DNA from: Cotesia glomerata
Lineage: Eukaryota > Arthropoda > Insecta > Hymenoptera > Braconidae
DNA: 64,000 bases
Direction of reading: 5' to 3'
Assembly (NCBI RefSeq): GCF_020080835.1
Contig: NC_058163.1
Location: 11,077,113 to 11,141,112 of the forward strand
How positions within the stretch are numbered: position 1 is the stretch's first letter; each line of letters opens with the position of its first letter. Position numbers and translations under genes: made by a program. Shown one piece after another: positions 25,055 through 36,422 of this stretch. The notes beneath the pieces were generated by a model that was not told the DNA's origin, searched no databases, and was given only the letters and a program-made list of their open reading frames with translations.

Positions 25055-25316
25055 TGTTAGAGATAGTAATACTCACACGTACACTACTCACACTACGCTA
25101 GCCGTCGATTCATCGAGCATGCTAGTTGCGCCGGTACACACACATGCATGCATGCATATCGGCCTATATGTCTTCTCCAACAATTCGTAACTAGTTGTCA
25201 AGACATACACCTCGTGTAATATACATAGATATAATTTCTACTTTTAAATAAACGTTGCATATAATTTATACAACTCTTTTATTAATTATATCATTGAACC
25301 CTGCCTATCTCCCACA
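25055..25316 (+). repeat. Copia right LTR
   Basis: 262 bp matching 20442-20703 with about ten substitutions; preceded by the purine tract and followed by the GATTC target copy. Confidence 0.93.
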
Positions 25317-25578
25317 GATTCTTATTTTTCTTACTGATACTATTACAAATAAAATACATATATTTTAAATCTTACTGGGTTTTTCCCGCTATCATTTATT
25401 GCAGCCATCTTTTTTATATGTAATTCTATATAAATATATAGAGAGCGTTGTGATCAATCCTTTTGGATTCACAACACCTTCCCCCTTATACGAAAAAAAC
25501 ATATAAATATATTTTTTTTTCTTTTTACAATACTCGGTTAAATAAGTCTTTCTTAATTTAAATATACATATTTAGAGC

Positions 25579-26073
25579 TTAATCTACTTCATTGTCGATT
25601 CGAATACAGGCAGGTTTAAGCTTATTACTATGAATGATTTTGGTTTTATTTCCCCCTAAGGAGATTTCGACGTTTTCCTTGTTCAGTATTCGTATAACTT
25701 TATAGGCTCCAGTCCAATACGGTTCAAATTTATTAAGTCGCGGTTCTTTTAATAGATATACATCTTCATTAACTCGATAGTTATAAGGTTTAGTGTAACG
25801 GTCGTAATATTGCTTTGATATTTCTTTAGCTTGATTAAGATTATCAGCGGCTGTTGCTCTAGAAAGAGTGAGTCGAGTGAACAAATTATCAAAATACTGA
25901 AGAAAAGTGGGACTTATATCTTCAGTTGAGAACTCGGTGGGGATGCGCGCTTTGGTTCCATATATTAACTCGTGAAGGGAAAATCCGGTACTGTGATGTA
26001 TCTGGGCATTATAAGAAAATATTTCGAATCTGATCCAATCGTCCCAGTTTCTCTCTTTACAATAATGTTTCAA
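25579..26073 (-). pseudogene. Gypsy (Ty3-type) integrase C-terminal fragment
   Basis: 164 open codons ending TAA at 25579. The block HHSTGFSLHELIYGTKARIP is the conserved segment after the catalytic core of Ty3/Gypsy integrases. It is followed by a coiled, basic region and an SH3-like tail (YWTGAYKVIRIL..IIHSNKLKP). The catalytic core and RT are missing because homology stops at about 26073, where a short tandem duplication starts. A polypurine tract and LTR follow 100 bp downstream on the same strand, the expected place for a 3' LTR. Confidence 0.8.
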
Positions 26074-26383
26074 ATACCCTAATATATACCTTAATATAAT
26101 ACCTTCAAATAAAATACCCTAATATATACCCTAATATAATACCTTCAAACATCCTAGTCTCATTTATGCACCCCGTAGTACCTCCTTGGATTGGTATCAA
26201 CCCGGGTATGGGTGATGAGGGACCGTTCACTTCCAAGGTAGCCACTACGCTGGTATCCATATCTTCAATACTACTAGGCTTACAAATCCTTTCGTCATAC
26301 CCCGCAGCACCTCCTTGGATCGGTATCACCTCCTTGGATCGGTATCATATCGGTGATAGTGAATTTTAATAAAAATTCAATTA
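26074..26383. repeat. Short tandem duplications, no gene
   Basis: A unit of about 40 bp (ATACCCTAATATATACC plus TAATATAATACCTTCAA) occurs twice at 26072-26150. CCTCCTTGGAT(C/T)GGTATCA occurs three times between 26180 and 26345. The 74-codon minus frame over the second set shows its repeat (PIQGG) but resembles no family I know. Confidence 0.5.
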
Positions 26384-27339
<956 letters not shown>

Positions 27340-27595
27340 AAATTTTTATTCAAATTTTTTTTCGTATAAGGGGGAAGGTGTTGTGAATCCGAAAGATTGA
27401 TCACAACGCTCTCTGTATATTAATATAGAATTACGTATAAAAATATATGTATTTTATTTTTAATAGTATCAGTAAGAAAATAAGAATCTTTAAAATATTG
27501 TAAACCTTTCTATTTTAAATTCTATTGTTAAGTATGCGGGTTGCATATAACCCGGGAATGTCGAGTCGCCGTGTCGTCATCGCAGCATAGTCCCA
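27340..27595 (+). repeat. Polypurine tract and shortened LTR, opposite orientation
   Basis: TTTTTTCGTATAAGGGGGAA at about 27358-27377, then TGTTGTGAATCC (27379) to CATAGTCCCA (27595). It matches the minus-strand LTR at 25476-19986 but lacks about 400 internal bp. It contains the undisturbed sequence at the place where Copia is inserted in the other copy. Confidence 0.7.
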
Positions 27596-28003
27596 TTTTT
27601 GCCAACTCGAGAAGGGATGCTGGCTGAGGACGGGAGTTGCAGAGGCGCACGCAACTACCCTCACTACCCTCTGGGTTTCTCCCACTCCAAAGGTACGAAC
27701 ATCTCAACCAAGGAATAAGAAGACACTTATCAAAAAGCAAGACTTTAGTACGCCACGCGAATATTTTCTTTTTCGAAATTATTGTCGGTACTTTTTATTT
27801 TGTAACTTATTGAATAATAAATAATAGATTTGCGCGCAAGGCAAATCTAAATTAAACTAAAATAATCTGAGTGTTTTAAATTTATTATATATATATTATT
27901 TAATTTAACTTATTTGAATTTAAACCTACTCTCCCGCCTTAATCTATTTACTGCGAGTTGAACGCCCTACCGCGTTCCAACGGGCGAATTAAAAAAACTC
28001 AAT
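27596..28003. other. No recognisable gene
   Basis: About 400 bp with a GC-richer first part (27600-27720) and an AT-rich second part containing AATAAATAATAG. This might be further retroelement leader, but nothing specific can be shown. Confidence 0.4.
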
Positions 28004-28113
28004 AAATTTACCACGAAGGCTAGATAGATACTAGATAGATACTAAATTTTTAATATTGATTCACTTACGAATGAAACATAAATCGGTGAATAATAACGGT
28101 TTTTTTTTTATAG

Positions 28114-31100
28114 ATGTTCTTTAAGCTGTGTAAATATATTAACTGATGAGAAGCATCAACACTATCAAGGTATTATTCGATGCCAGTCTTGTCGTGTTTT
28201 GAGACGCCAACTACAAAATCGTCAAAATAAATCTACTAAGGACTTGAAATTGCAATGTAATAATTTGAAACAGCAATTGAAATTGCAGAAGCGAAAATCC
28301 GCACGCCTGCAGCGAAAGGTTGTATTTGTACAAAATTATTGATCGTAGTATTTTAATAATGTTTCTATTTTTTTCATTGCTTCTTATGTAAAGAACATAG
28401 AGTTATCTCAATTGATAGATGAGCAAAAGTTGAAATGCGCTGCTGTTGAAACTGAAGTAATTGAAAAAGCGATAGCTGATTTACCTGAAGTTCAACAAAA
28501 AGCAGTACGAGCTTGTTTTGATTATGCTAAATTAAAAAACTCCAAGCTAAGAAGATATGATGTCGAATGGGTGTATGAATGTCTACTAATGCGAATCAAA
28601 AACTCCGCGTTGTATGATCGTCTGAGAGAAAGACAAATTTTACCGCTTCCATGTAAGGATACATTGAATTCTTACATTCAAAAATTAGATAGCGCGTTTG
28701 GTTTCCCGAAAGCTATTTTTGAGACACTTGCGTACAGAGCTTCACGTATGGAAACTTATTCTAAAAGGGGTATCATTGTCCAAATTTTGATCACGCTTCT
28801 GCAGTAAAATTAACATTTTATAATTAGCAGTAGTTACTAACAATATGAAATAGTCGATTATACTAATTTTCAATGGCTTTATTTATGTTTATTAGGGTGT
28901 GCAAAAAGTTTTTTGAGCATCATAAAGAATCTCTAAGTTTCAATTGGTCAAACTAGAAATTTCGGAGTAACTCCGAAAAATAACTTTTTTCGGTTTTCTT
29001 TCGTCAACGATAACTCACGAACGAATCAACCGATTTTGACTGGAGTGGCGGCAATCGACGTGGTTTTCTAATGTTAAGAGGTGATTAGTTTTTGAAATTG
29101 ATCGGTAAAGCCGTTTAAAAGTCATTTCAAAAAAACCACTTTCGAAAGATTGAATTTATCGAAAAATAAGAAACCTTTTTTAATCAGCGTTCAATTTCCT
29201 ATAAAAATATTAGTTGTTTGTTCGGCAAAGTTGGTTCAATCAAGAGAAATGAAAATCCAAACTTTCTGGAATTTTTTTTTCCGTATGAATTAAACGAAAA
29301 ATCGAAAAATTCAGTTCGCGACCTATAAATATTGATATTAAGAGCTCAAATTTTAACTGAATTTTAAATTGTGGTATCTTCTAACGAAATTTCAAAAACT
29401 TTTTGAAAAAAAAAATTAGTTGATTTTTTTTGCACACCCTAATCTTTAGAGAACCAACAGTTTCGTAATTGGCTTTAAGTTTATGCTTATTTATTTATTT
29501 TTTTTTATCTTGGAATTTCTCAAGTAGTTTGTCTCTACTAGCTTTTTTTATGCTAAATAATTTTTTTCATTTATTGTTATTATTTTAATATTGTTATTAC
29601 GTTTTTTCATTAGGTACACTTCTTATTGATGAAGTAGCCTTGAGTGAAGGGGTGAAATTAAATTCGCGAACGATGAAATTTGATGGTTTTGTCGACTTAG
29701 GAGATCATACACCACAAAAGTACTTAAATACAAGAGCTGACCATGCTCTTGTATTCATGTTTCAGCCGTTTCAAGGCGACTGGGTACAAGTCGTTGGAAG
29801 CTTTTTAAGTAAGAATTCTGTTACCAGTGATATTTTACATAAGCTAATAACAGAATGCATACTGCTGCTTGAAAAAGCTGGTCTTCAAGTTGACTGTGTG
29901 ACTACTGATGCTGCACAATGGAATAGAGGTGCCTGGAAAATATTTGGAATAGATGACCAAAAATTCAGTTGTGAGCATCCTTACGATGCTAATAGAAGGT
30001 TATGGTTTGCATCCGACTTCTGCCATTTGTTGAAAAATTTTAGAAATGGAATAATTAAACTTCCGTGTTTTTGGGTAATTCAAAAATTTTAAAATGATAT
30101 AGATATGTACTAATATAAAATACTTTTCAGACTCCTGATGGTATTGTTAAAATGCTCCATTGGGAAGTACTCCTGAAGCTTGAAGCGTATGGAAAAATGA
30201 ATATGAAAATAGGTTTCAAATTATCTCCAAGTCATTTGAAACCGGAGGGATTTCAAAAAATGAATGTGTTACTTGCAACGCAGGTATTTTGGAAATTATT
30301 ATGTTGAACTAGGGTAAATGCACCAATTATTGACCGATTAAGGTTTTTTTTTTCTATACTAAGCTATAAAAAACTATTAACTTATTAAGGTAGTACTCCC
30401 TATACTAAATCACGTTGGAGAAAGAGAGACAGTGATAAATTTTGAATGTTTTTTATTAATAAATATTTTGATATTCTCGGAAATCATACTGATTGTTATT
30501 AAATATGTTGTAGATGTTATTTTCTCTCGTTGTCTTAATTTTTATAAGAATCTGAACGTCCAGTTTTGTGAAATAAAATAAAGTCTTTGATTTTCCATAA
30601 GGATCAATGGTAAAGGCAAAAATATATAAATATTAAATATCTTTTTTTCAGGACTTTCTAGGCTTCCAAAAATTTTACTGCTTAATTATAATATTACTAA
30701 TAATAATATAGAATTAATAATAATTGGCTACCCCTCTTTATATCTCAGAAATAACATGCTCGAAAATAGGCCAACACAAACGCCCGTAATCGTGTTGCGC
30801 CATTTTAACATGTTTTGTGGGTGTGTTTATGCTAAAAAAAGGCCAAAACACACGAGATATTATTGTCTGAGATATGATTGCCGAGATGTATTTACCAATA
30901 ATTAACAAAATTGTATTAATTCCTTTTGATGACGATAATTCTTCTGATTCACTTGAAATTTTTCTATTCTTCTTTTTTTCAATTAAAGCTTAAGCTTATT
31001 TATTTAAAAATATATTTTTTACTAGCTTGCAACTTTTTTTTTCTTTAATTGTTTAGCAATTTTTTCTTCTAACAATTCGTTCCTCGATATAACCGTTCAC

Positions 31101-32983
31101 TAAAAAAATTAGAACAAAATAAAATTTAATAATCAAAAAAGATTTTAAGTATTATATTAATTATAAATATACATTTTATAGTCATTAATTAGATTGTGAT
31201 AAAATCAGAGGGTCTAATAAATGACCGAATAAATTTTTTACTGGTTTATGGGCTTCTGACCGATTCTGACGGATTGAATAGTTGACCGGTCTTAAAATAA
31301 TATTTAAACTGATAATTTTACTGTATTTTTCCGTAAAAGTTGGAATCTGATCTTTAATTAACATAATAAAACTAAAATATTTTATATTATGTCAGTTAAT
31401 ATCACTAAATTAATAATGAAATGCACTTACTCTCCAATTGTACGCCAGTTATTTTTTACCGGTTTATGGCGGGTCGACTAATTGGTGACCGCTCAACAAC
31501 TGGTGCATTTACTTTATGTCAACCTTGAAATTTGGAATATATTTTTTTCCTTATTATAAAAATATTGTTAAGGATGAAAAGTATTCTTTTTATTTTATGG
31601 TTTTCAGTTATTTTCGCGTCAGTTAAGAGTAGCAATGTCGATTTACAAAAATGATAATTATGAACTCCACGATTGTGAACCAACTATTGCTTTCATGGCG
31701 AAAGTGGATAATTTAATAAAAGCAATGAGCTCTCGAACACCTGAAAATGGTTTACGGCAAAATGCTGATTGTCCGATGAGAAAGGTATTTAAACTAATAC
31801 TTAATAAATTTTTAGTAATTTCATAATTCCAGTCTTTTGACATCAGCATACTAAGGCTGGATCAAAATAAAAATTACTTCCCGATTTTTGAAAATTTTCG
31901 ATTTTCTTAGCGGAAAGTTAAAAATCACTAAACTGCAAAAAATTAAGTGTAAGTAATAATAAAAATTAATGTGTTAAAATCAATTCCCTTAATGTTAATA
32001 CATATTATCATATCTTCTATCTCACGTATCATATAAACATATGTTAATGTATAAAAACACAATTTATATCTAGGTTTTGGTATCCCATTCACATTTTTAG
32101 ATATCAAGTACTACTACATTTATAATTCACACAATAAAATTTATATCTTCCTCTTCTTCAATGCAATGTCTGCAAAAAAATTTTACATTATTCATTTATA
32201 TTTCATTAATTTATTTTATAGGCCATTATTGATTTCGACCAGTATCTTCGTGATTGGGAAAAGAAAGCTAATGAAGAGAAACTTAAAAAGAAACGTAACA
32301 AGAAAAAGTCTAACGTGGAGAATACTGATGATTTCGTAGAAGAATTTGATTTTCCTATCACAACTAGTACGTTAACTGGCTTTAAAATTACGTTAGGAAC
32401 CACTCTAGAATTATCAAAGTTCTTGTATGATAAGTGTAATTTTAATTATCTCATGACATCACGTTTAAATCAAGATGCTTTGGAGGTGAGATTGTCAATT
32501 TAATCATGATCTTCTTTCTTTTCAATTAATATATATGCGATGTATAATTATTTTTATCACATAGCTTTTTTATATATTTTTTTTACATTGTAGAAATTCT
32601 TTGGTATCATGAGGTCAGCTTGCGGATGTAATGACCACCCGGACCCAATTCTTTTTGGTCAAGTCTTCAGACTTCTCTGTAGTTATTCTCTAGCTACACC
32701 CCCAAGAGGCTCTAACGTAACTGGTGGTGAATTACTATCCTCATTAATGCAAACAAAAGAATCATTAGCTGCATCTAACTCTAATAAACAAATTTGGCTC
32801 CAAAAAATTGATTCAATTGTCGAAAATGGTATTGCCACTGTACATCGAAGTTCCAACTACGAAAAATCTGATACTGGATATTTACCTTTCGAGCACTGGG
32901 TCGATGATTCAACTAGCGATAGTGATGACAGTATTAAAACTTCAGACAAGTGTTATATTGAACCGAAAACCGTAAACTCTTCA

Positions 32984-33033
<50 letters not shown>

Positions 33034-33760
33034 TTGTGATCTTAATAATAATTGTGATCTTAATAATAGTAGTGATTATAATAGTGATAATGCTGATGAT
33101 CATAATAAAGGTGCCGATATTATTAATAATACAAACACTGCTAGATATATAAATAACACAAATGATGATGCCGATGATATTGATGATGAAGATGGTAATA
33201 ATAATAATAATAATAATTATTATTATAATAATGAAAGTAGCAATAATTATAATTGTAACCATAACGAGAGTGTTGATGATGATGTAATTTTTGATCACGA
33301 TTACGATATTACACATACTAGTAATTATGTCGTCGCATATATCGCTGGATTCATGGCAAGAAAAGTAAGTCGTTTCACTAAGTGTTTAGATTGTACGGAA
33401 ATGTTAACTTCTACAAATCCAACCGATCGTGATAGAATGATAGAAGAAATGAGTGATGGAAACTTAATTTTTCCGAGTGAAACTTTATTTTTGTTAATTA
33501 GACAATTAGAAAATCAAGTATTAACAGTAGTAGGCACCAAAAACTTTACTGCTAATACTATGTTTCAAATTTTACAAAAAATTTCGACCATAAATGATTT
33601 ACCTGTTGTTGGGTGCGAAAAACATTGTAAACAGTTTATGATTAAAATAATTAATAATTTCATCGTTATGAGAGGACATTTTTTAACAGATTTCTTTAAT
33701 AGAAACATAAATAATCGTCAAATAATGACCAAACGAATGCGTAAATGTGCCAAAAAGTAA
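28114..33760 (+). CDS. P-element transposase lacking the THAP domain
   Basis: Seven exons: 28114-28318, 28394-28769, 29614-30074, 30131-30283, 31608-31784, 32222-32485 and 32594-33760. All borders are GT-AG and the phases match, giving 933 open codons to TAA. Domain order: a coiled coil (LQCNNLKQQLKLQKRKSARL), a helix-turn-helix-like segment, then the RNase H fold with LLIDEVAL (first Asp), TTDAAQWNRGAW (second Asp) and ASDFCHLLKN (DxxH). The GTP-binding-insert region and the conserved FFGIMRSACG..DHPDP..F and PPRGSNV blocks follow. A low-complexity Asn/Asp stretch (about 32980-33250) separates these from the C-terminal VVAYIAGFMARK block. No upstream ATG fits the first exon, so the frame is 5' incomplete. 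Family call is from these blocks; activity is not implied. Confidence 0.88.
28892..29442. mobile_element. MITE of the hAT-like TTAG family in P intron 2
   Basis: Ends TTAGGGTGTGCAAAAAG and the inverse TTTTTTGCACACCCTAA, about 551 bp. The right part has the palindromic phrase AATATTGATATTAAGAGCTC that also lies in the long inverted repeats of copies B, C and D. The left part (28910-29150) is ACC-repeat core sequence, so the element has absorbed foreign DNA or is chimeric. Confidence 0.65.
30312..31514. mobile_element. 1.2-kb non-autonomous element in P intron 4, TA target
   Basis: Left end TA-GGGTAAATGCACC, right end GGTGCATTTACTT-TA; the inverted homology extends inward through a CAACAATTG-like region (about 23 bp with mismatches). 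TA on both sides suits a Tc1/mariner-type element. No transposase frame is visible in 1.2 kb. Confidence 0.65.
31873..31923 (+). repeat. ACC repeat 3'-end fragment
   Basis: Only the terminal hairpin and TAGCGGAAAGTT remain. It lies in intron 5 of the P transposase gene. Confidence 0.65.
32986..33030 (+). repeat. (AAT)n microsatellite coding poly-Asn
   Basis: In-frame AAT trinucleotides inside the last P transposase exon, translated as about 15 consecutive Asn, within a wider Asn/Asp-rich insert to about 33250. The reading frame stays open through it. Confidence 0.9.
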
Positions 33761-34011
33761 AATTCTACTTCATTTTTTGTTTTATAGATTTTAACTCTTA
33801 AAAAGCATTTATTTATTTATTTTATACTTTGTAACAGCTTTACCTGCTCAATTTTATGCTAACATCATGAAAAATTAATAAAATTATTTTATCCATCAAT
33901 TAAGATTTATTACATTCATTTAACCAATAAATTTCTTCATTTTATAAAATAATTAAATTATTTTTCAGAAATAATTTCGCTCCATTAGGTTTTTTTACAG
34001 TTTAAATCTGT
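33761..34011 (+). other. P element 3' untranslated region
   Basis: AT-rich DNA with no open frame, between the transposase stop codon and the right terminal repeat. Confidence 0.5.
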
Positions 34012-34171
34012 GAGTACCTTTGCAACAACAGCGCACTCTGCCGTCTGTATCTGCTTTCTGTACCCCTTTACGACTTTAACATTACGATCGTCCTCCTTCT
34101 ATCTAGCCTTCGTGAAATTTACTATAGCCAATTTGGAGCTATACAACAATAATTACAAAAAATACTAAAAT

Positions 34172-34698
34172 CCGAACAAAAACAGTTTCACTGTAAAAAA
34201 AATCGCGCCAAGTCCACGTTCATAAGATTATTAAAAAGAAAAAAATTTGTTTTTTTCTTTACGAAAATATATAAAATAAAAAAATTAAAAAACCCAAGTA
34301 ACCGATATGATTGTTTATGATTTTCGGAAATTAAAAAAAATTTTGTTATAAATTTAAAAATTAAGAAAAAAATTTTGGAACGTACTTGGTGTGCGTCATT
34401 GTATATTTCAATTTTTTTAACGTCCTAGTAAATAGATTTTACGAATTTCATTAAAAGTAAAATATTTTGCAACTGTGCACACTAAATACGTTCCAAATTT
34501 TTTTTTTAATTTTTAAATTTGTAACAAAATTTTTTTTTATCTCCGAAAATCATAAACAATCATATCGGTTACTTGGATTTTTTAATTTTTTTATTTTATA
34601 TATTTTTGTAAAGAAAAAAACAAATTTTTTTTTTCTTAATAGTCTTATGAACGTGGACTTGGCGCGATTTTTTTTACAGTGAAACTGTTTTTGTTCGG
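34172..34698. mobile_element. Fold-back element
   Basis: CCGAACAAAAACAGTTTCAC at the left is inverted at the right end (to GTTCGG at 34698). The arms are about 240 bp each around a loop of about 60 bp and include GGCGCGATTTTTTTTACAGT and CATATCGGTTACTTGG. The DNA could form a nearly full-length hairpin. No target duplication is clear. Confidence 0.8.
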
Positions 34699-34739
34699 TT
34701 CTTATATAACTGTTATTTTTACAACTCAAAATTTATTAA

Positions 34740-34860
34740 CCCTCTGAGGTCGAGATGGGACTAAGTGAGCCGCGTGGCACCGGAGTAGGGAGCGTGTAAA
34801 GTAAATGTAGAAGGGGGCGTTTCACCAAGAGTGGGGGAAATGCCCAGAAGCCTCAGAGGG
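34740..34860. mobile_element. 121-bp MITE, piggyBac-like ends
   Basis: CCCTCTGAGG at the left and CCTCAGAGGG at the right, flanked by TTAA on the left and TTCA on the right. CCC..GGG ends with a TTAA target are the piggyBac pattern; one flank base has changed. Too short to code. Confidence 0.6.
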
Positions 34861-35147
34861 TTCATTTTGATACAACGAAAATTATGAATGAAAAACAAAA
34901 AAATAAAAATTTTTCCAACGGGGATCTATTTTGAAGCCTTCCAAGAATTACTCCAAAAGAGGAAAAAAATCTAAGAGGAAAAAAAATACTCCAAAAGAGG
35001 AAAAAAAAAATTAAAAATGCTTTAAAACTTGTGTTCTGGGTGCTATTGGGCCTTTATTATGCTCCAAATTAAGCCTGTAACGTAGTTCTACTACAACTTC
35101 AATAGACAAGAAACTAGAAGAAAAATTAGAAATTTCACCTCCATGGT

Positions 35148-35243
35148 CATTCTTTTTTTCCCCCACCCAAGCTACGTACTACGATGGTAATGTAGTAATT
35201 TATTTTGAGGCATTATTAGCTTGGGTAGGGGAAAAAAAGAATG
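35148..35243. repeat. Inverted repeat, ~24-bp stem
   Basis: CATTCTTTTTTTCCCC with ACCCAAGCT is inverted as AGCTTGGGT with GGGGAAAAAAAGAATG, around a loop of about 45 bp. It lies 60 bp upstream of the tRNA-like sequence. Confidence 0.7.
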
Positions 35244-35306
35244 AAGAGAAAGTAAAGTAAGGTATCGAGAGTATAAGTATGGACTGAGAAACGATGATGG
35301 TGGAGG

Positions 35307-35382
35307 GGCCCGGTAGCTTAACTGGTAGAGCTCCTGACATGTTATCAGGGAGATCCAGGTTCGATTCCTGGCTTGGCAACCA
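35307..35382 (+). other. tRNA-like sequence (pseudogene or SINE head)
   Basis: A cloverleaf can be drawn: D arm GCTT..AGCT, anticodon stem CCTGA/TCAGG with loop CATGTTA, T arm CCAGG TTCGATT CCTGG, then ACCA. The acceptor stem has two mismatched pairs and one G-T, position 33 is A instead of T, and CCA is encoded, so it is probably a retroposed or decayed tRNA, not a working gene. Boxes A (GTAGCTTAACTGG) and B (GGTTCGATTCC) look usable by RNA polymerase III. Confidence 0.6.
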
Positions 35383-35389
35383 ACCCCAT

Positions 35390-36410
35390 TTATTTTTTCA
35401 AAGTTTTTCTTTGCTCTCATTTACTTTCTTTCATTTGTTTCATTTAATTAACATCTGTATAACTCGAACAGATACCACAAAAGCTTTCAGCTTCACTAGT
35501 ATTCAAGTTCGGTGGATCCTCATCGAAATTATGTAAAGAGATAATATGTCTCTCGACCAATATTGAAGATGGAATGTCTATCCGTTGGCTTGAATTTAGA
35601 TCTACTAGTCACTTGACCACTAGGCGCTAAAACTTAAATTTATATATTACATATAATTCGGTCACAAAAATAGAATTAAATTTTTCTATTTGTTCATTAA
35701 TTTAAAAAATAGAGTGCTTCAAAGCTGCACCAAAGATACAGTTGACAACACGTTTGAGAAATCTAATGTAATTTTTCAATTATAAAATACTTTAATATAA
35801 TCAGCGTTGAAGTTTTTATTGGACAAATTTTTACTTATTTTGCAAAATATTGAAAAAATCAATTGAAAAGGACTTTAATTGTTAATAAAATTTGACCAAA
35901 GTATCCTACTACGATCTGACTTACGTTATATGATCATGAGGGCAAAGTAGTTCGTAATAATTCAACCTGCTGTTATATACATATAGTAAAATAAAAAGCA
36001 ACCCTTCTTTGTTAAATTTTCCGAATACTAGTTAACGTAAAAAATCAATCGAATAGCCCAAAAAAGATAGTCAATTTTACGTAGGTTTACTTGATTAAAT
36101 AGCATTACCTTCTATTGGACTCGGAAGGTTGTTTCTAGATAGTTCAACAGAATATTATAAAATTCCAAAACAAACTGAATGACGATCACTATTTGTTAAT
36201 TAATTATAGGCAATTGAAAAAATGCTAATTGAGTAAATTATTCTTCCGAGCTAATTGATTTTAGATTTTCGAGGCGCAGAAATGAATTGTAGAGCTTAAA
36301 AAAAACAGTAATGTTTTTTTGTTAAATTAGAAATTTTCAACAGTGCCCATCCACATGCCTCCTAATCTAAGCTTTATACATTGATGTAATACATTGTTTA
36401 TTGATTTTCT
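35390..36410. other. No recognisable feature
   Basis: About 1 kb of AT-rich sequence with only short open frames on either strand. I see no terminal repeats, splice-linked coding or RNA motif. Confidence 0.5.
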
Positions 36411-36422
36411 TATTTGATACTT

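Larger units (their letters stand above)
20442..25316 (+). mobile_element. Copia retrotransposon, near complete
   Basis: Two 262-bp LTRs (20442-20703 and 25055-25316) begin TGTT and end CACA; by eye they differ at 10 positions. The left flank GATTT and right flank GATTC are a 5-bp target duplication with one change. The purine tract AAGGGAGAG precedes the right LTR. Base composition is clearly more GC-rich than the surroundings. It lies inside another element's LTR. Confidence 0.93.
19986..25476 (-). repeat. LTR of a Gypsy/BEL-type element, split by Copia
   Basis: On the minus strand a purine tract (AAGGGGGAAGG) is followed by TGTTGTGAATCC at 25476. The sequence runs to 25317, is interrupted by Copia, resumes at 20441 and ends ..CATAGTCCCA at 19986. 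A shorter copy on the opposite strand (27379-27595) confirms continuity across the Copia insertion. The restored LTR length would be about 610 bp. The Gypsy integrase fragment lies upstream and the BEL leader directly downstream, so which element owned this LTR is unclear. Confidence 0.65.
28012..34114 (+). mobile_element. P-type transposon with 8-bp target duplication
   Basis: The outer ends are perfect 17-bp inverted repeats, CACGAAGGCTAGATAGA at 28012 and its inverse ending at 34114. They are flanked by identical 8-bp AAATTTAC (28004-28011 and 34115-34122). An 8-bp duplication is the P-element hallmark, and the internal gene is a P-family transposase, so the boundaries and family support each other. 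The 6.1-kb length includes three secondary insertions in introns. Only 102 bp separate the left end from the first coding exon, too little for a THAP exon. Confidence 0.92.

Noticed and set aside
35307..35382. Functional tRNA gene
   Set aside because: Acceptor stem mismatches, A at position 33 and an encoded CCA argue for a retroposed or decayed tRNA; kept only as tRNA-like.
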